Origin: Candidatus Ruthia sp. Cpac_8_S14
GTDB taxonomy: Bacteria > Pseudomonadota > Gammaproteobacteria > PS1 > Pseudothioglobaceae
DNA: 64,000 nucleotides
Direction of reading: 5' to 3'
Assembly: GCA_021730205.1 (NCBI GenBank)
Contig: CP072533.1
Span: forward strand, 372,001 to 436,000
Below, one piece after another: positions 1 to 9,336 of this stretch. Both the position numbers and the translations under genes were made by a program. Each line of letters begins with the position of its first letter. Within the stretch, counting starts at the first letter, position 1. A model generated the notes under the pieces. That model worked only from the letters and a program-made list of their open reading frames with translations, was not told where the DNA came from and did no database searches.

Positions 1-119
1 TGATATACTTATTTTTGGGTAGTTTGTCATATTTAATTGAAAGGGTCTAAAGATATAATAATTTGAATTTTTTTATCTATAAATTAACACGTTATCTTGT
101 AGAATTACACTAAAAATAG

Positions 120-758
120 TCATTCTTTAAGATGATAGTACGCTTTTTTTGATAAAACTAACACATTAAGATGCTTAGTTTTATTAATTACTTTTTTTGA
201 AACATTAACTAAAATTGACAGATTGGACGCTTCCCAAATAGGTAAATCACGCATATGATCACCCATATAATCAAAGCCTTTATTGCCAAAGCGTTCGATT
301 AGTTTTCCTGCTTTATTGCGTGAAGATAGATTAAAGTTTTTGTTGCTTGCCATGACGTCATCAAATAAATTAACTTTTTTAACGGTTGTTTGTTGGCCGC
401 TGTGGGTAAAAAAATCAAAATCTTGTTGCTTGTTTTTTGCCTGAGTTTTTTCTATTTTAAGATAATTGCTAACGGCAAAAGCGTATAGTTTGTGTGAAGC
501 GGTAGCAAGGATGATTTTGCCACCTTGTTTTTTACGTTTCTTGATATAATCAATGACGATTTGATTGTAAGGCAAGGTACTGATATCAATAGAAAATCGC
601 TTAGTTAATTGTTCTTTTAAGTATCCTTTTCCATGCAAGAACCAAAAGGGATAAATAAAAATAAGCAGTGGATTTTTTTTTAATGCACCCATTGAAGACT
701 CATACAATAAATCTGTATTAATTAATGTATGGTCTAAGTCAACGATTAATGGTGTCAT
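120..758 (-). CDS. HAD-family phosphatase, lone N-terminal half of a UbiA-linked protein
   Basis: The protein of about 212 residues opens with the HAD nucleophile motif DLDHT (residues 7-11). A second motif ATAS lies near 85-88 and the acidic motif GDHMRD near 156-161, so a phosphoaspartate hydrolase fold is likely. The closest family I recognise is the HAD domain that precedes a UbiA prenyltransferase in a bifunctional membrane protein. Here the reading frame stops right after the HAD domain and no transmembrane prenyltransferase follows. A polar insert of about 25 residues sits near 104-130. The ATG at 758 was chosen because it overlaps the uup stop as ATGA, indicating translational coupling. 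The substrate is unknown, and it may be a decaying remnant. Confidence 0.7.
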   Translation of the reverse strand: MTPLIVDLDHTLINTDLLYESSMGALKKNPLLIFIYPFWFLHGKGYLKEQLTKRFSIDISTLPYNQIVIDYIKKRKKQGGKIILATASHKLYAFAVSNYLKIEKTQAKNKQQDFDFFTHSGQQTTVKKVNLFDDVMASNKNFNLSSRNKAGKLIERFGNKGFDYMGDHMRDLPIWEASNLSILVNVSKKVINKTKHLNVLVLSKKAYYHLKE

Positions 759-2602
759 TCTAAGGCCTCCCATTTTTCATAATATCTTTCAAGGTCAGCC
801 TCTAATCTGGCAAGTGTGATTAAGGCATCTTGAGATTTTTCTTGTTGAAAAAACTCAGGGCCTGATAATTGTAATTGAATTTGAGCGACTTTTATTTCAA
901 TTTGAGCGATTTTTTTTGGCAAATCTTTAAGTGTTTGCTGTTGTTTGTAGCTTAATTTTTTAGTGTTTGTTGTTGGTTTTTTAGTTGTTTTAACTTTGAA
1001 TTTGTCTTTTTGTTGGCTTAATTTGTCTTGTTTTTGAATCAAGTAATCATCATAACCACCAGCATATTGGTTGATAACGCCATCACCATCCATAACAACT
1101 GTAGAGCTAACAATATTATTTAAAAAAGTTCTATCATGCGAGATTAAAATTAAAGTGCCAGTGTAATCTACCAGCATTTCTTCTAATAATTCAAGCGTTT
1201 CAACATCAAGGTCATTGGTTGGCTCATCAAGCACCAATAAATTAGTGGGCTGGGATAAAATTTTGGCCAACATGAGGCGATTTTTTTCACCACCAGAAAG
1301 CATTCTAATCGGTGCCATGGCTTGCTTTCCAGTAAATAAGAATTGACGCAAGTAACCAATAATGTGCTTACTCTTTCCACCAATATCAATACGTTCACGA
1401 CCTTCAGAGACGAAATCCATGGATTTCATGTTAGGATCAAGATACTCACGCATTTGGTCAAAGTAGGCTAATTTAATGGTTCTTGACCTGCGAATAGAGC
1501 CACTATCAGGTTGCAATTCATCAAGCAGAAGTTTAATGAAAGTAGATTTTCCTGTGCCATTACCACCAATAATGCCGATTTTTTCACCTTTTAAAACCAA
1601 CATAGAAAATTTTTCAATCAGCTTAATGTCAGCAATTTGGTAGTTAATTTTTTTAATTTCAAAAACCAATTTGGAAACGCAGTTTTCATCATCCAGTATG
1701 TGGATTTTAACTTGGCCTTTTTTTGCACGGCGATTTATAAACGATTCACGCATAGATTGTAAAGCACGAACACGCCCTTCGTTGCGAGTACGTCTGGCTT
1801 TAATACCTTGCCTAATCCAAGTTTCTTCTTGCGCAAGTTTTTTGTCAAATTGTGCATTGGCGATTTCTTCAGCGTGCAATTGTTCATCTTTACGTTTGAC
1901 GTAATCAACATAACCACAATCAAATACTGATAAATTGCCACGATCAAGGTCAAATATGCAATTAACAATACCTTTAATAAATGAACGATCATGACTAATA
2001 AGCATCAAAGTGCCATGATAATCTTTTAGCATACGCTCAAGGTCAAGAATAGCAGTAATGTCCATGTGATTAGTTGGCTCATCAAGCAATAACACATTTG
2101 GTTCTTGGATTAACGCTTGAGCCAGCATTACTCGCCTTCTCCAACCACCAGAAAGCGTGGATAGAATTGTATCAGTATTGAGTGTAAAACGATTAAGAAT
2201 GGCTTGAATTTTATGCAAATATTGCCAACCATTCAACTGATCAATTTTCTCTTGCACTTCACTAGCTTGCTCTAGTTTTCCATCGTTAATTAAATGCTGG
2301 TACTGTTTGAGAATAATACCAATTTCTCCCAGACCTTCTGCCACAATATCAAATAGATTTTTGTCATTACCTTGTGGTAGTGTTTGCTCTAAGTAGCTAA
2401 TTCTGGTGCCTTTTTTAATTTTTAATTTACCATCATCTGGCTCAATTGTGCCAGCAAGAATGCGCATAAAAGTAGATTTTCCTTCGCCGTTTTTACCAAT
2501 AAGTGCGATTTTATCGCCTTTATGGATAGTTGAACTTACCTTGTTTAAGATAGGTTTGTCAGAAAAACTAAGAGAAATATTGTCAAGCGTAATAAGTGGC
2601 AT
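755..2602 (-). CDS. uup: ABC-F ATPase Uup
   Basis: This soluble 615-residue protein has two ATP-binding cassettes and no membrane segments. Walker A motifs are GKNGEGKST (36-44) and GGNGTGKST (near 345), with ABC signatures LSGGWRRR (about 150) and LSGGEKNR in the second half. A lysine-rich linker leads into a C-terminal coiled coil (roughly 545-615), the tail that separates Uup from its paralogues EttA and YheS. ABC-F proteins act on the ribosome, and Uup also influences transposon excision and replication-linked DNA structures. Length is close to the usual 635. The downstream HAD gene overlaps its stop. The divergent neighbour ccmH starts only about 35 bases upstream. Confidence 0.92.
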   Translation of the reverse strand: MPLITLDNISLSFSDKPILNKVSSTIHKGDKIALIGKNGEGKSTFMRILAGTIEPDDGKLKIKKGTRISYLEQTLPQGNDKNLFDIVAEGLGEIGIILKQYQHLINDGKLEQASEVQEKIDQLNGWQYLHKIQAILNRFTLNTDTILSTLSGGWRRRVMLAQALIQEPNVLLLDEPTNHMDITAILDLERMLKDYHGTLMLISHDRSFIKGIVNCIFDLDRGNLSVFDCGYVDYVKRKDEQLHAEEIANAQFDKKLAQEETWIRQGIKARRTRNEGRVRALQSMRESFINRRAKKGQVKIHILDDENCVSKLVFEIKKINYQIADIKLIEKFSMLVLKGEKIGIIGGNGTGKSTFIKLLLDELQPDSGSIRRSRTIKLAYFDQMREYLDPNMKSMDFVSEGRERIDIGGKSKHIIGYLRQFLFTGKQAMAPIRMLSGGEKNRLMLAKILSQPTNLLVLDEPTNDLDVETLELLEEMLVDYTGTLILISHDRTFLNNIVSSTVVMDGDGVINQYAGGYDDYLIQKQDKLSQQKDKFKVKTTKKPTTNTKKLSYKQQQTLKDLPKKIAQIEIKVAQIQLQLSGPEFFQQEKSQDALITLARLEADLERYYEKWEALE

Positions 2603-2637
2603 GGGTTAAAATTATTTTTTTTAAATAAAATTTTATT

Positions 2638-3078
2638 ATGCGCTATTTTATTCAATTTTTATTTCTATTAGAGCTTATTAACCCTGCTTATGCTGAGAGT
2701 ATTGAAGCTAAAAGTTTTGTTAATAATCAGCAACAACAACGCTATCAGACGTTAATTAACGAAATTCGCTGTCCAGTTTGTCTAGGTCAAAGCATTGGCG
2801 GTTCAAATGCGGGATTGGCTAAAGATTTACGCGAGAAAGTCAGAGAATTAATATTAAAGCAAAACACCAATGATAGCATTCGAAAATTTATGACTGATCG
2901 ATATGGCGATTTTGTCGTGTTTAAACCACCGATTAACAAAAATACCTATTTGTTGTGGTTTGCACCTTTTGTATTTTTAGCTTTAGGTTTGTTATTTTTA
3001 GTGCGTTCTTTATCAACTCAAAAATTTAATGTTAAAAGTACTGTAGATACAACCAAGGCTAAAGATTTATTAAAATGA
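2638..3078 (+). CDS. ccmH: Cytochrome c maturation protein CcmH
   Basis: CcmH is a thiol-redox component of the system I cytochrome c maturation machinery. It keeps the apocytochrome CXXCH cysteines reduced for heme ligation in the periplasm. The 146-residue protein has an N-terminal signal sequence, the redox motif CPVC at residues 45-48 within the family block RCPVCLGQSI, and one membrane helix near 102-121 followed by a short tail. It overlaps yjbQ by ATGA. A TPR-type relic two genes on may be what is left of a CcmI/CcmH C-terminal half. Its retention fits the two c-type cytochrome genes elsewhere in the window. Confidence 0.93.
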   Translation: MRYFIQFLFLLELINPAYAESIEAKSFVNNQQQQRYQTLINEIRCPVCLGQSIGGSNAGLAKDLREKVRELILKQNTNDSIRKFMTDRYGDFVVFKPPINKNTYLLWFAPFVFLALGLLFLVRSLSTQKFNVKSTVDTTKAKDLLK

Positions 3079-3479
3079 GTCAACAGCAACTATTTATTAA
3101 AACCTACCAACGTGGCGCTGTTGAAATTACACAAAAAGTGAATAATATTATTGTTACACAAGGTCATTTAGTTGAGTTGTGTCACGTGTTTGTTGCTCAC
3201 AGTTCAGCATCACTCATGATTGCTGGCAGTGAAGATTCAGATATATTGTTGGATATTGAAGATTATTTGCAAAAAATAGTGTTGGATGCAAACCCTAAAT
3301 ATCGACACAACGAAGATGATTTTGATATGTCAGGGCATATTCGCACAATTTTGACTGGTGAAGTTAAAACCATTCCTATTATTGACAACAAATTAGGTTT
3401 GGGTCAATTTCAAGGGTTGTTTTTATACGAACATCGATTCGGTGAAAATATTAGAAAATTGATTATAACGCTATCGTGA
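3075..3479 (+). CDS. yjbQ: YjbQ/UPF0047 family protein
   Basis: This 134-residue single-domain protein belongs to the UPF0047/YjbQ family, which shows weak thiamine-phosphate-synthase activity in some members; its physiological role is unsettled. Family landmarks visible are the HSSASL block in the first half, an acidic GSEDSD stretch after it, a histidine-acid run HNEDDFDMSGH, and LGLGQFQGLFLYEHR near the C-terminus. The start overlaps the ccmH stop (ATGA), so the two are probably co-translated. It is complete relative to the family length of about 130-140. Confidence 0.85.
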   Translation: MSQQQLFIKTYQRGAVEITQKVNNIIVTQGHLVELCHVFVAHSSASLMIAGSEDSDILLDIEDYLQKIVLDANPKYRHNEDDFDMSGHIRTILTGEVKTIPIIDNKLGLGQFQGLFLYEHRFGENIRKLIITLS

Positions 3480-3746
3480 GTAGTAAAACCGAATCAAGTG
3501 ATTTAATCATTAAAAGCTTATGCACATCAAAAAAATGGTGAATCATCAAAGGCAATTACAGTTTGGAATAATTTGCTCAATCATCAATTTTCTGATAAAG
3601 ATTTAACTTTGGTGCTTGAATTAGACGCAAATTTTTATCAAGCTTATTATAATCGTGGCACTTTATTAGCCCAATTAGGGCGCTTGGAGTAATCCAAACA
3701 AGATTTGGCATTGGCACAAGCAGAACTAAAACAAAAAATACATTAA
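3476..3746 (+). pseudogene. TPR-repeat protein relic (possibly CcmI-like)
   Basis: The stretch between yjbQ and lysS has no open frame. Translated in pieces it gives a tetratricopeptide-like block, [20 protein letters not shown], then an in-frame TAG, then [17 protein letters not shown] ending at 3746. The A/Y/G/L spacing matches a TPR helix pair. Because ccmH lies upstream, a CcmI-type assembly factor is a reasonable origin, but any small TPR protein would fit. The N-terminal part is too eroded to read. Confidence 0.55.
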
Positions 3747-3754
3747 GGAGTCCA

Positions 3755-5245
3755 ATGAGCAACCAAGATAACAACAAATTAATGATTGAAAGAAAATCAA
3801 AATTGGCTTTATTAAGAGAAGCTGGCAATCCATTTGTTAATAATTTTAAGCCTGAAAATTTAGCACAAGATATTATTCAAGAATTCGATGGTTTTTCTAA
3901 AGAAGCACTGGTGCAAAAAAACGTGCAAGTATCTATAGCAGGACGGATGATGCTCAAGCGTGTGATGGGCAAAGCTAGTTTTGCGCATGTGCAAGATTCT
4001 AGTGGACAAATTCAGCTTTTTATCACTCGTGGTAAGTTGCCCGAAAGTTTTTATAATGAGCAATTTAAAAAATGGGATATTGGTGATATTATTGGTGCTA
4101 CAGGTGTTTTGTTCAAAACCAATGTGGATGAATTATCAATTCGTGTTAGTGATATTAAGTTGCTGACTAAATCATTACGTCCACTGCCTGAAAAATTTCA
4201 TGGATTAAGCAATCAAGAAACTCGTTACCGTCAGCGTTATATTGATTTAATTATGAGTGAAAATTCGCGTAATACGTTTAAGCGTCGCAGTCGAATTGTA
4301 GACTATATTCGCAATTTTTTTAACAATCATGATTTTATCGAGGTAGAAACACCTATGTTGCAAACCATTTCAGGCGGCGCAACAGCCAAACCATTCGAGA
4401 CTCATCATAATGCATTAGACATGCCTATATATTTGCGTATTGCGCCTGAGCTTTATTTGAAGCGTTTAATTGTTGGCGGCATGGACAGAGTGTTTGAAAT
4501 TAATCGTAACTTTAGAAACGAAGGGCTTTCCACAAGGCACAATCCAGAATTCACCATGATTGAGTTTTACCAAGCCTACGCTACATATCATGATTTAATG
4601 GATTTGACAGAAAAATTATTTCGCGATATTGCACTTGATGTCTGTGGCAGTGCTAATACTCACTACCAAGGTGATGATTTTGATTTTTCAAAACCATTTG
4701 GGCGTATTAGTGTGTTTGATTCAATTTTACAATATAATCTAGACCTAGCAGTAACTGATTTAAATCAGAATAACGCTAAAAAAACAGCAGAAAAATTAGG
4801 CATTCAAGTCAAAGAAAATTGGGGTTTAGGTAAAATTCAAATTGAAATTTTCGAAGCCACTGTTGAAGAAAAACTCATTCAGCCCACTTTTATCACGCAG
4901 TATCCAACTGAAGTATCATCACTAGCACGGTGTAATGACGACAACCCGTTTATTACCGATCGATTCGAACTGTTCATTGGTGGTTGTGAAATTGCCAATG
5001 GATTTTCTGAACTTAATGATGCACAAGATCAAGCTGAACGCTTTAAAAAACAAGTTGCAGAAAGAGACGCAGGTGACGATGAAGCCATGCACTATGATGC
5101 TGACTATATTCGCGCCCTAGAATATGGCATGCCACCCACAGCAGGTGAGGGCATTGGCATTGATAGATTGGTGATGCTATTTACTGATTCACCATCAATT
5201 CGTGATGTGCTTTTATTTCCACATATGCGCCCCGAGGTAAAGTGA
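3755..5245 (+). CDS. lysS: Lysyl-tRNA synthetase, class II
   Basis: LysRS charges tRNA-Lys with lysine via lysyl-adenylate. The 496-residue protein has an N-terminal OB-fold anticodon-binding domain (about 55-160) and a class II catalytic core. Motif 2 is visible as [20 protein letters not shown] near 255-274, and motif 3 as GEGIGIDRL plus [12 protein letters not shown] close to the C-terminus. Length equals the bacterial norm of about 500. A GGAG ribosome-binding site precedes the ATG. The matching tRNA-Lys(UUU) gene lies at 8483. Confidence 0.97.
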   Translation: MSNQDNNKLMIERKSKLALLREAGNPFVNNFKPENLAQDIIQEFDGFSKEALVQKNVQVSIAGRMMLKRVMGKASFAHVQDSSGQIQLFITRGKLPESFYNEQFKKWDIGDIIGATGVLFKTNVDELSIRVSDIKLLTKSLRPLPEKFHGLSNQETRYRQRYIDLIMSENSRNTFKRRSRIVDYIRNFFNNHDFIEVETPMLQTISGGATAKPFETHHNALDMPIYLRIAPELYLKRLIVGGMDRVFEINRNFRNEGLSTRHNPEFTMIEFYQAYATYHDLMDLTEKLFRDIALDVCGSANTHYQGDDFDFSKPFGRISVFDSILQYNLDLAVTDLNQNNAKKTAEKLGIQVKENWGLGKIQIEIFEATVEEKLIQPTFITQYPTEVSSLARCNDDNPFITDRFELFIGGCEIANGFSELNDAQDQAERFKKQVAERDAGDDEAMHYDADYIRALEYGMPPTAGEGIGIDRLVMLFTDSPSIRDVLLFPHMRPEVK

Positions 5246-5283
5246 AAAAAATACTAATTATTTAGGTTTATTGGCGTCAGTAA

Positions 5284-5622
5284 ATGAATCAAGATTCTTA
5301 TCAGTCTATGCTGGCAATTGTGCAATCATTTCACGATAAGCATGATTTTAGAAATCATGGCGGCGAAGATTTGGCTTATCGTGTGGCATTAATGGCAGAA
5401 GAGTTGGGTGAAATATCTGCTTGTGTGACCAAGGGAAAATCTAATGAAGATTTGGCGGAAGAATCAGCAGATTTATTGATTTTATTGATAGGTACGGCGA
5501 TTAGTGCTAATTTTGATCTTAATCAAGCCTTCTGGAAAAAAATGGAAAAACTTAACAAACGTCAATCAAGAATGGTTGATGGAAAAATTAGGGTGTCTGA
5601 ATTTCGAGGTGTGGATAAATGA
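5284..5622 (+). CDS. MazG-like nucleotide pyrophosphohydrolase
   Basis: This 112-residue all-alpha protein has the MazG/HisE signature: EELGE at residues 39-43 and EESAD at 59-63, the acidic residues that bind magnesium in NTP pyrophosphohydrolases. Such short single-domain members hydrolyse (d)NTPs to monophosphates as housecleaning enzymes; the substrate cannot be read from sequence. The stop overlaps the cmk start as ATGA, so it is probably translated with cytidylate kinase, which suggests a nucleotide-pool role. Confidence 0.8.
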   Translation: MNQDSYQSMLAIVQSFHDKHDFRNHGGEDLAYRVALMAEELGEISACVTKGKSNEDLAEESADLLILLIGTAISANFDLNQAFWKKMEKLNKRQSRMVDGKIRVSEFRGVDK

Positions 5623-6296
5623 GTCAAAATACAATGTCAGTTTTAACCATTGATGGCCCAAGTGGGGTTGGAAAAGGTACTGTGGCAAGAATTGTAGCGC
5701 AAAAACAAAACTGGCATTTGCTAGATTCTGGTGCGATTTATCGTGCTTTTGCTTTGGCGGTTAATGCTAGAGAGGTTAATATTACTGATGAAAAAGCCTT
5801 AGGAAAAATTGCACAAACTCTTGATTTAGAATTTAAAACCCAATTAGGCAATGAACTTGTGAGTGTTTATCTTGATGGTAAAGACGTGTCTACGATTTTA
5901 CGCACAGAGAAAACAGGCGAGGTGGCTTCAAAAATTGCTTCTATTGGTGTGGTTCGTGCCGCTCTTCTAAAGCGTCAGAAAGACTTTGCAAAACCACCAG
6001 GATTGGTGGCAGATGGCAGGGATATGGGCACAATTGTTTTTCCTGATGCACCATTTAAAGTATATCTAACTGCAAGTGCTGATGAGCGAGCTAATAGGCG
6101 CTTAAAACAATTGCAAGCGCAAGGTAGTAAGGGTATAATTTTGCAAATCTTAACAAAGGTGAAAGCAAGAGATGAGTGTGATAGTTCACGTAAACACTCT
6201 CCACTTAAACCTGCTAAAGATGCACTCATCATTGATACCACTGAGTTATCTATTGATGAGGTTGTCACTCAGGTGGTAGCATTAATTGAGGCTTAA
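5619..6296 (+). CDS. cmk: Cytidylate kinase
   Basis: Cmk phosphorylates CMP and dCMP to the diphosphates with ATP. The P-loop GPSGVGKGT sits at residues 13-21. DSGAIYRAF in the NMP-binding region, DGRDMGTIVFP in the middle and the arginine-rich RANRRLKQL segment are all family blocks. Length (225) matches the usual 220-230. It overlaps the MazG-like gene and precedes rpsA, the classical cmk-rpsA order of gammaproteobacteria. Confidence 0.96.
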   Translation: MSQNTMSVLTIDGPSGVGKGTVARIVAQKQNWHLLDSGAIYRAFALAVNAREVNITDEKALGKIAQTLDLEFKTQLGNELVSVYLDGKDVSTILRTEKTGEVASKIASIGVVRAALLKRQKDFAKPPGLVADGRDMGTIVFPDAPFKVYLTASADERANRRLKQLQAQGSKGIILQILTKVKARDECDSSRKHSPLKPAKDALIIDTTELSIDEVVTQVVALIEA

Positions 6297-6387
6297 GCGG
6301 TTAACCTCTTAAATAAATTAATCCGATAATTGTACTAGGCGTATACCGTAAATAGCTTAAGAATTACCGGTCAATACCAAAAAAAAT

Positions 6388-8073
6388 ATGTCAGAATCAT
6401 TTGCTGAGCTATTTGAAAATAGCATAGAACAACAAAACGTAAAAGTTGGTGCTCTTTTAATGGGAACCATTGTTAGTATTAATCGTGAAAAAGCGATTAT
6501 TAATGTTGGACTTAAATCAGAGGGTTTTATCTCTCTAGACGAATTTAAAAATCCACAAAAAGAATTAGAAATTGAAGAGGGCGACATTGTTGAAGTTGCA
6601 CTTAAATCAATTGATGATGGCTTGGGCAATACCTTGTTGTCACATACAGATGCTAAGCGTATTAAGCTATGGCAATCACTTGAATTGGCAATGAACTCTA
6701 AGGAAGTCGTAACAGGCGTTGTAACTGGCGCTGTTAAGGGTGGTTTGACGGTTGATATTGGTATAGTTAAAGCATTCTTACCTGGTTCATTAGTGGATAT
6801 ACGTCCTGTGAAAGATTTCTCATACCTAACAGGTCAAGAAATTGAAGTTATTGTTATTAAGATGGATGAAGTTAGAAACAATATTGTGATTTCTAGGAAA
6901 GCTGTATTACAAGAAGCCAACTCTGCTGATAGAGAGGCGCTACTTGAAGGTCTTGAAGAGGGTAAGGAAATTGAAGGTATTGTTAAAAATCTTGCAGATT
7001 ATGGTGCGTTTGTTGATCTTGGTGGTGTTGATGGCTTGTTGCACATTACAGATATTTCTTGGCAACGTGTTAATCATCCATCTGAAAAATTAACAATTGG
7101 CGATAAAATTACTGTTAAAGTGCTTAATTACAATAAAGAAAAAATGCGTGTATCATTAGGACTTAAACAGTTAACTGCTAGCCCTTGGGACAACATTTCA
7201 GACCGTCTACCTATCGGCAAGAAAGTATCAGGTACAGTTTCTAACTTAACAGACTATGGTGCTTTTGTGCGTATTGAAGAGGGTGTTGAAGGCTTGGTTC
7301 ACGTGAGTGAAATGGATTGGACAAATGCCAATGTTCGTCCTTCTAAAATTGTTAAATTAGGTCAAGAGGTTGAAGTGGTTGTATTAGATATTCAAGAGTC
7401 CAAGCACCGTATTTCATTATCCATGAAGCAAGCTCAAGAAAACCCTTGGGAAGCGTTTGAGGTAACACATAATAAAGGGGATAAAATCCCTGTTAGTGTT
7501 AAATCAATCACTGACTTTGGCTTGTTTGTCGGTCTTCCAGGCGGTATTGATGGTTTGATTCACTTAGCTGATATTTCATGGGAAAAACAATCCTCAGACC
7601 AGTTGGTATCTAGTTATTCTAAGGGACAAGAATTGGAAGTGATTATTTTGAATATTGATGCTGAAAAAGAGCGTATTTCTTTAGGTATTAAGCAGCTTTT
7701 AGAAGATGACTTTATGCAGTATGCATCTGCCAATAGAAAGGATTCAATTGTTAAAGGCGTGGTTATGGAAGTTGATCCACGTGGTGCAGCCATTAGTTTA
7801 GGTGAAGATATTACAGGCTATTTGAAAGCAGGGGAAATTTCAGAAAATCGTGTTGATGATGCAACCTTGGTATTAAAAACTGGCGAAGAAGTAGAAGTTG
7901 TAATTGTGAATATTGATAGAAGAACTCGTAATATCTCAGTCAGTATTAAAGCTAAAAACTCAGTAAAAGAAAAAGCAGCAATGGAAGATTACAACAAACA
8001 ATCTTCTGATGCAGCAACTAGCTCTACATTGGGCGATTTGCTAAAAGAATCAAAGAGAATAAATAACACTTAA
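6388..8073 (+). CDS. rpsA: 30S ribosomal protein S1
   Basis: S1 binds mRNA at the ribosome platform and melts structure for initiation. The 561-residue protein shows six S1/OB repeats. Repeats 3-5 are the clearest, with the recurring pattern G-x-V-x-x-(I/L)-x-D-(Y/F)-G-(A/L)-F-V and HISD/HVSE/HLAD loops. The ATG is preceded by an A-run instead of a purine-rich Shine-Dalgarno, as in E. coli rpsA, where S1 autoregulates its own unusual leader. Gene order cmk-rpsA-ihfB is conserved in gammaproteobacteria. Confidence 0.97.
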   Translation: MSESFAELFENSIEQQNVKVGALLMGTIVSINREKAIINVGLKSEGFISLDEFKNPQKELEIEEGDIVEVALKSIDDGLGNTLLSHTDAKRIKLWQSLELAMNSKEVVTGVVTGAVKGGLTVDIGIVKAFLPGSLVDIRPVKDFSYLTGQEIEVIVIKMDEVRNNIVISRKAVLQEANSADREALLEGLEEGKEIEGIVKNLADYGAFVDLGGVDGLLHITDISWQRVNHPSEKLTIGDKITVKVLNYNKEKMRVSLGLKQLTASPWDNISDRLPIGKKVSGTVSNLTDYGAFVRIEEGVEGLVHVSEMDWTNANVRPSKIVKLGQEVEVVVLDIQESKHRISLSMKQAQENPWEAFEVTHNKGDKIPVSVKSITDFGLFVGLPGGIDGLIHLADISWEKQSSDQLVSSYSKGQELEVIILNIDAEKERISLGIKQLLEDDFMQYASANRKDSIVKGVVMEVDPRGAAISLGEDITGYLKAGEISENRVDDATLVLKTGEEVEVVIVNIDRRTRNISVSIKAKNSVKEKAAMEDYNKQSSDAATSSTLGDLLKESKRINNT

Positions 8074-8118
8074 AAAAAACAATCATGTAGTGATATGTGA
8101 TTATTTTCTTTGTTTATT

Positions 8119-8397
8119 ATGAAAAAGACCGACCTTATTTTAAATTTATCAGACAGTTCTGATTTATCTAAAATTGATGCCAAAATAGTGGTTGAAGTGA
8201 TTTTGCAAGAATTAATGCAAGGCATTATTTCTGGTCAAGGTGTTGAAATAAGAGGTTTTGGTGGTTTTTACAAGAAACACCGTAAGGCTCGTCAGGGTAT
8301 TAACCCTAAGACTAGCGAAAGAACACAAGTAGGTGAAAAGTTTGTACCATTTTTTAAACCAGGTAAATTACTTAAAGAGATCGTTAATAAAGCCTAG
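8119..8397 (+). CDS. ihfB: Integration host factor subunit beta
   Basis: IhfB pairs with IhfA to bend DNA sharply at specific sites. The protein of about 92 residues has the HU/IHF fold: alpha helices at the N-terminus, then the block EIRGFGGF, the DNA-inserting arm with INPKT, and the C-terminal VPFFKPGK. FFKPGK together with its position after rpsA favours IhfB over HU. I take the ATG at 8119, because MKKTDLI aligns with the family start; an upstream TTG at 8110 is less likely. An ihfA-like scrap lies in the degraded region near 14.1 kb. Confidence 0.93.
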   Translation: MKKTDLILNLSDSSDLSKIDAKIVVEVILQELMQGIISGQGVEIRGFGGFYKKHRKARQGINPKTSERTQVGEKFVPFFKPGKLLKEIVNKA

Positions 8398-8404
8398 TTT
8401 TTGA

Positions 8405-8434
8405 TTGATTTACAAAGTGTGATTAATGTATAAT
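8405..8434 (+). promoter_or_regulatory. Promoter of tRNA-Lys
   Basis: A -35-like TTGATT (8405-8410) and a perfect -10 TATAAT (8429-8434) are separated by 18 bases. The -10 lies 48 bases upstream of the tRNA, leaving a short leader. No other gene could use it. Confidence 0.6.
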
Positions 8435-8482
8435 TTCATTTTTTTACGCGAAGTGTTAAAACCTTAGAACGTTAAATAAATA

Positions 8483-8558
8483 GGGGCGTTAGCTCAGTTG
8501 GTAGAGCATCGGACTTTTAATCCGCTGGTCGAGCGTTCAAATCGCTCACGCCCCACCA
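8483..8558 (+). tRNA. tRNA-Lys (anticodon UUU)
   Basis: A 76-base cloverleaf. The acceptor strand GGGGCGT pairs with ACGCCCC, the D arm is AGCTCAGTTGGTAGAGC, and the anticodon loop CTTTTAA gives UUU. The T arm is GAGCG-TTCAAAT-CGCTC, and CCA is encoded at 8556-8558. The outermost anticodon-stem pair is a T-C mismatch. It would read AAA and AAG codons, which are abundant in this AT-rich genome. Confidence 0.96.
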
Positions 8559-8567
8559 TACTATTAA

Positions 8568-8595
8568 AGGGATTCAAGATTATTGAGTCTTTTTT
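8568..8595 (+). terminator. Rho-independent terminator after tRNA-Lys
   Basis: GATTCAA (8571-8577) pairs with TTGAGTC (8583-8589), with one G-T pair and a 5-base loop, and is followed by a run of six T. It sits 13 bases after the tRNA. Confidence 0.6.
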
Positions 8596-8628
8596 CGCAT
8601 TAATAAAAATTTAAATACACATAGGGGG

Positions 8629-8958
8629 GTGAAAACGGATGATTCTTGTGAAGTGTCAGTGAGATCAGAAGAGATGCTTATGGTGTTCATCACTCAGAAG
8701 CCATTCAAGACATTCCTATGAGAGTCTTGCAAGGTATTGATAATTTGACAGTGGGCATGGAATTGCAATCTCAAGATGAGCAAGGAAATCCATTTATTGT
8801 TCGTGTTAAAACCATTAATAAGGAAACAATAACGGGTAACGGTTGACACTAATCATCCTTTAGTGGATGAAAAACATTACATTTTAATGTGAGTATTGAA
8901 AGCATAAGAGAGGCCCACAAGCAAGGATGAGCTGGAACATGGTTCATGTGATTTAAAG
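8629..8958 (+). pseudogene. slyD: SlyD-type FKBP peptidyl-prolyl isomerase relic
   Basis: No open frame survives, but three frames spell out the second half of SlyD. First comes VKTDDSCEVSVRSE. After a 2-base shift comes AYGVHHSEAIQDIPMRVLQ, then VGMELQSQDEQGNPF, and after another shift TVDTNHPLVDE, FNVSIESIREAHK and finally DELEHGSCD. This matches the family order G-D-x-x-x-V-x-V-x-x-E-x-A-Y-G, then GMxxQ, then D-x-NHPL, then the EELEHG tail. The N-terminal FKBP part is missing. At least three indels are needed, so the gene is dead. Confidence 0.8.
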
Positions 8959-9336
8959 CGCTATTTTGAGAACAAAGATTCAGATTATTTTATTTGCATC
9001 CAATACGAGTTGCTTTTCACACCTGTTGAATATCATTTAAGTGGTATTCAAGAAAAATCTAGGTATAATCTACATCAGAGCAATCCCCAGGATTTACATT
9101 ATCAATAACTTCTATCTAAAGTTTTCAAATCCTAATTTTGAATACTAGTATTATAAGGATGATCCAACGCATATCTGATTTTTAGCCAAATAACTATGAA
9201 CTATATTGCCAATAAATAGGGTGTGAGTTAAGTTTTATGATGTTGTTGTTTTGTTCTTTAAATGAAATTCAAGTAGCCAATCTATTTAATTTGAGCGTAT
9301 AGTTATAAATATTTTATATAAACAAGAAAACGACTG
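8959..9336. other. Gene-free stretch
   Basis: About 380 bases with no readable gene on either strand. The first 100 bases continue the frame after the slyD relic (LKRYFENKDSDYF and on) but match no family I know. The rest is AT-rich with stops in all frames. The promoter of the DUF423 gene is probably near its 3' end. Confidence 0.5.

Noticed and set aside
1671..1992. Open frames on both strands within uup
   Set aside because: Shadows of the ABC-F coding sequence with no family resemblance.
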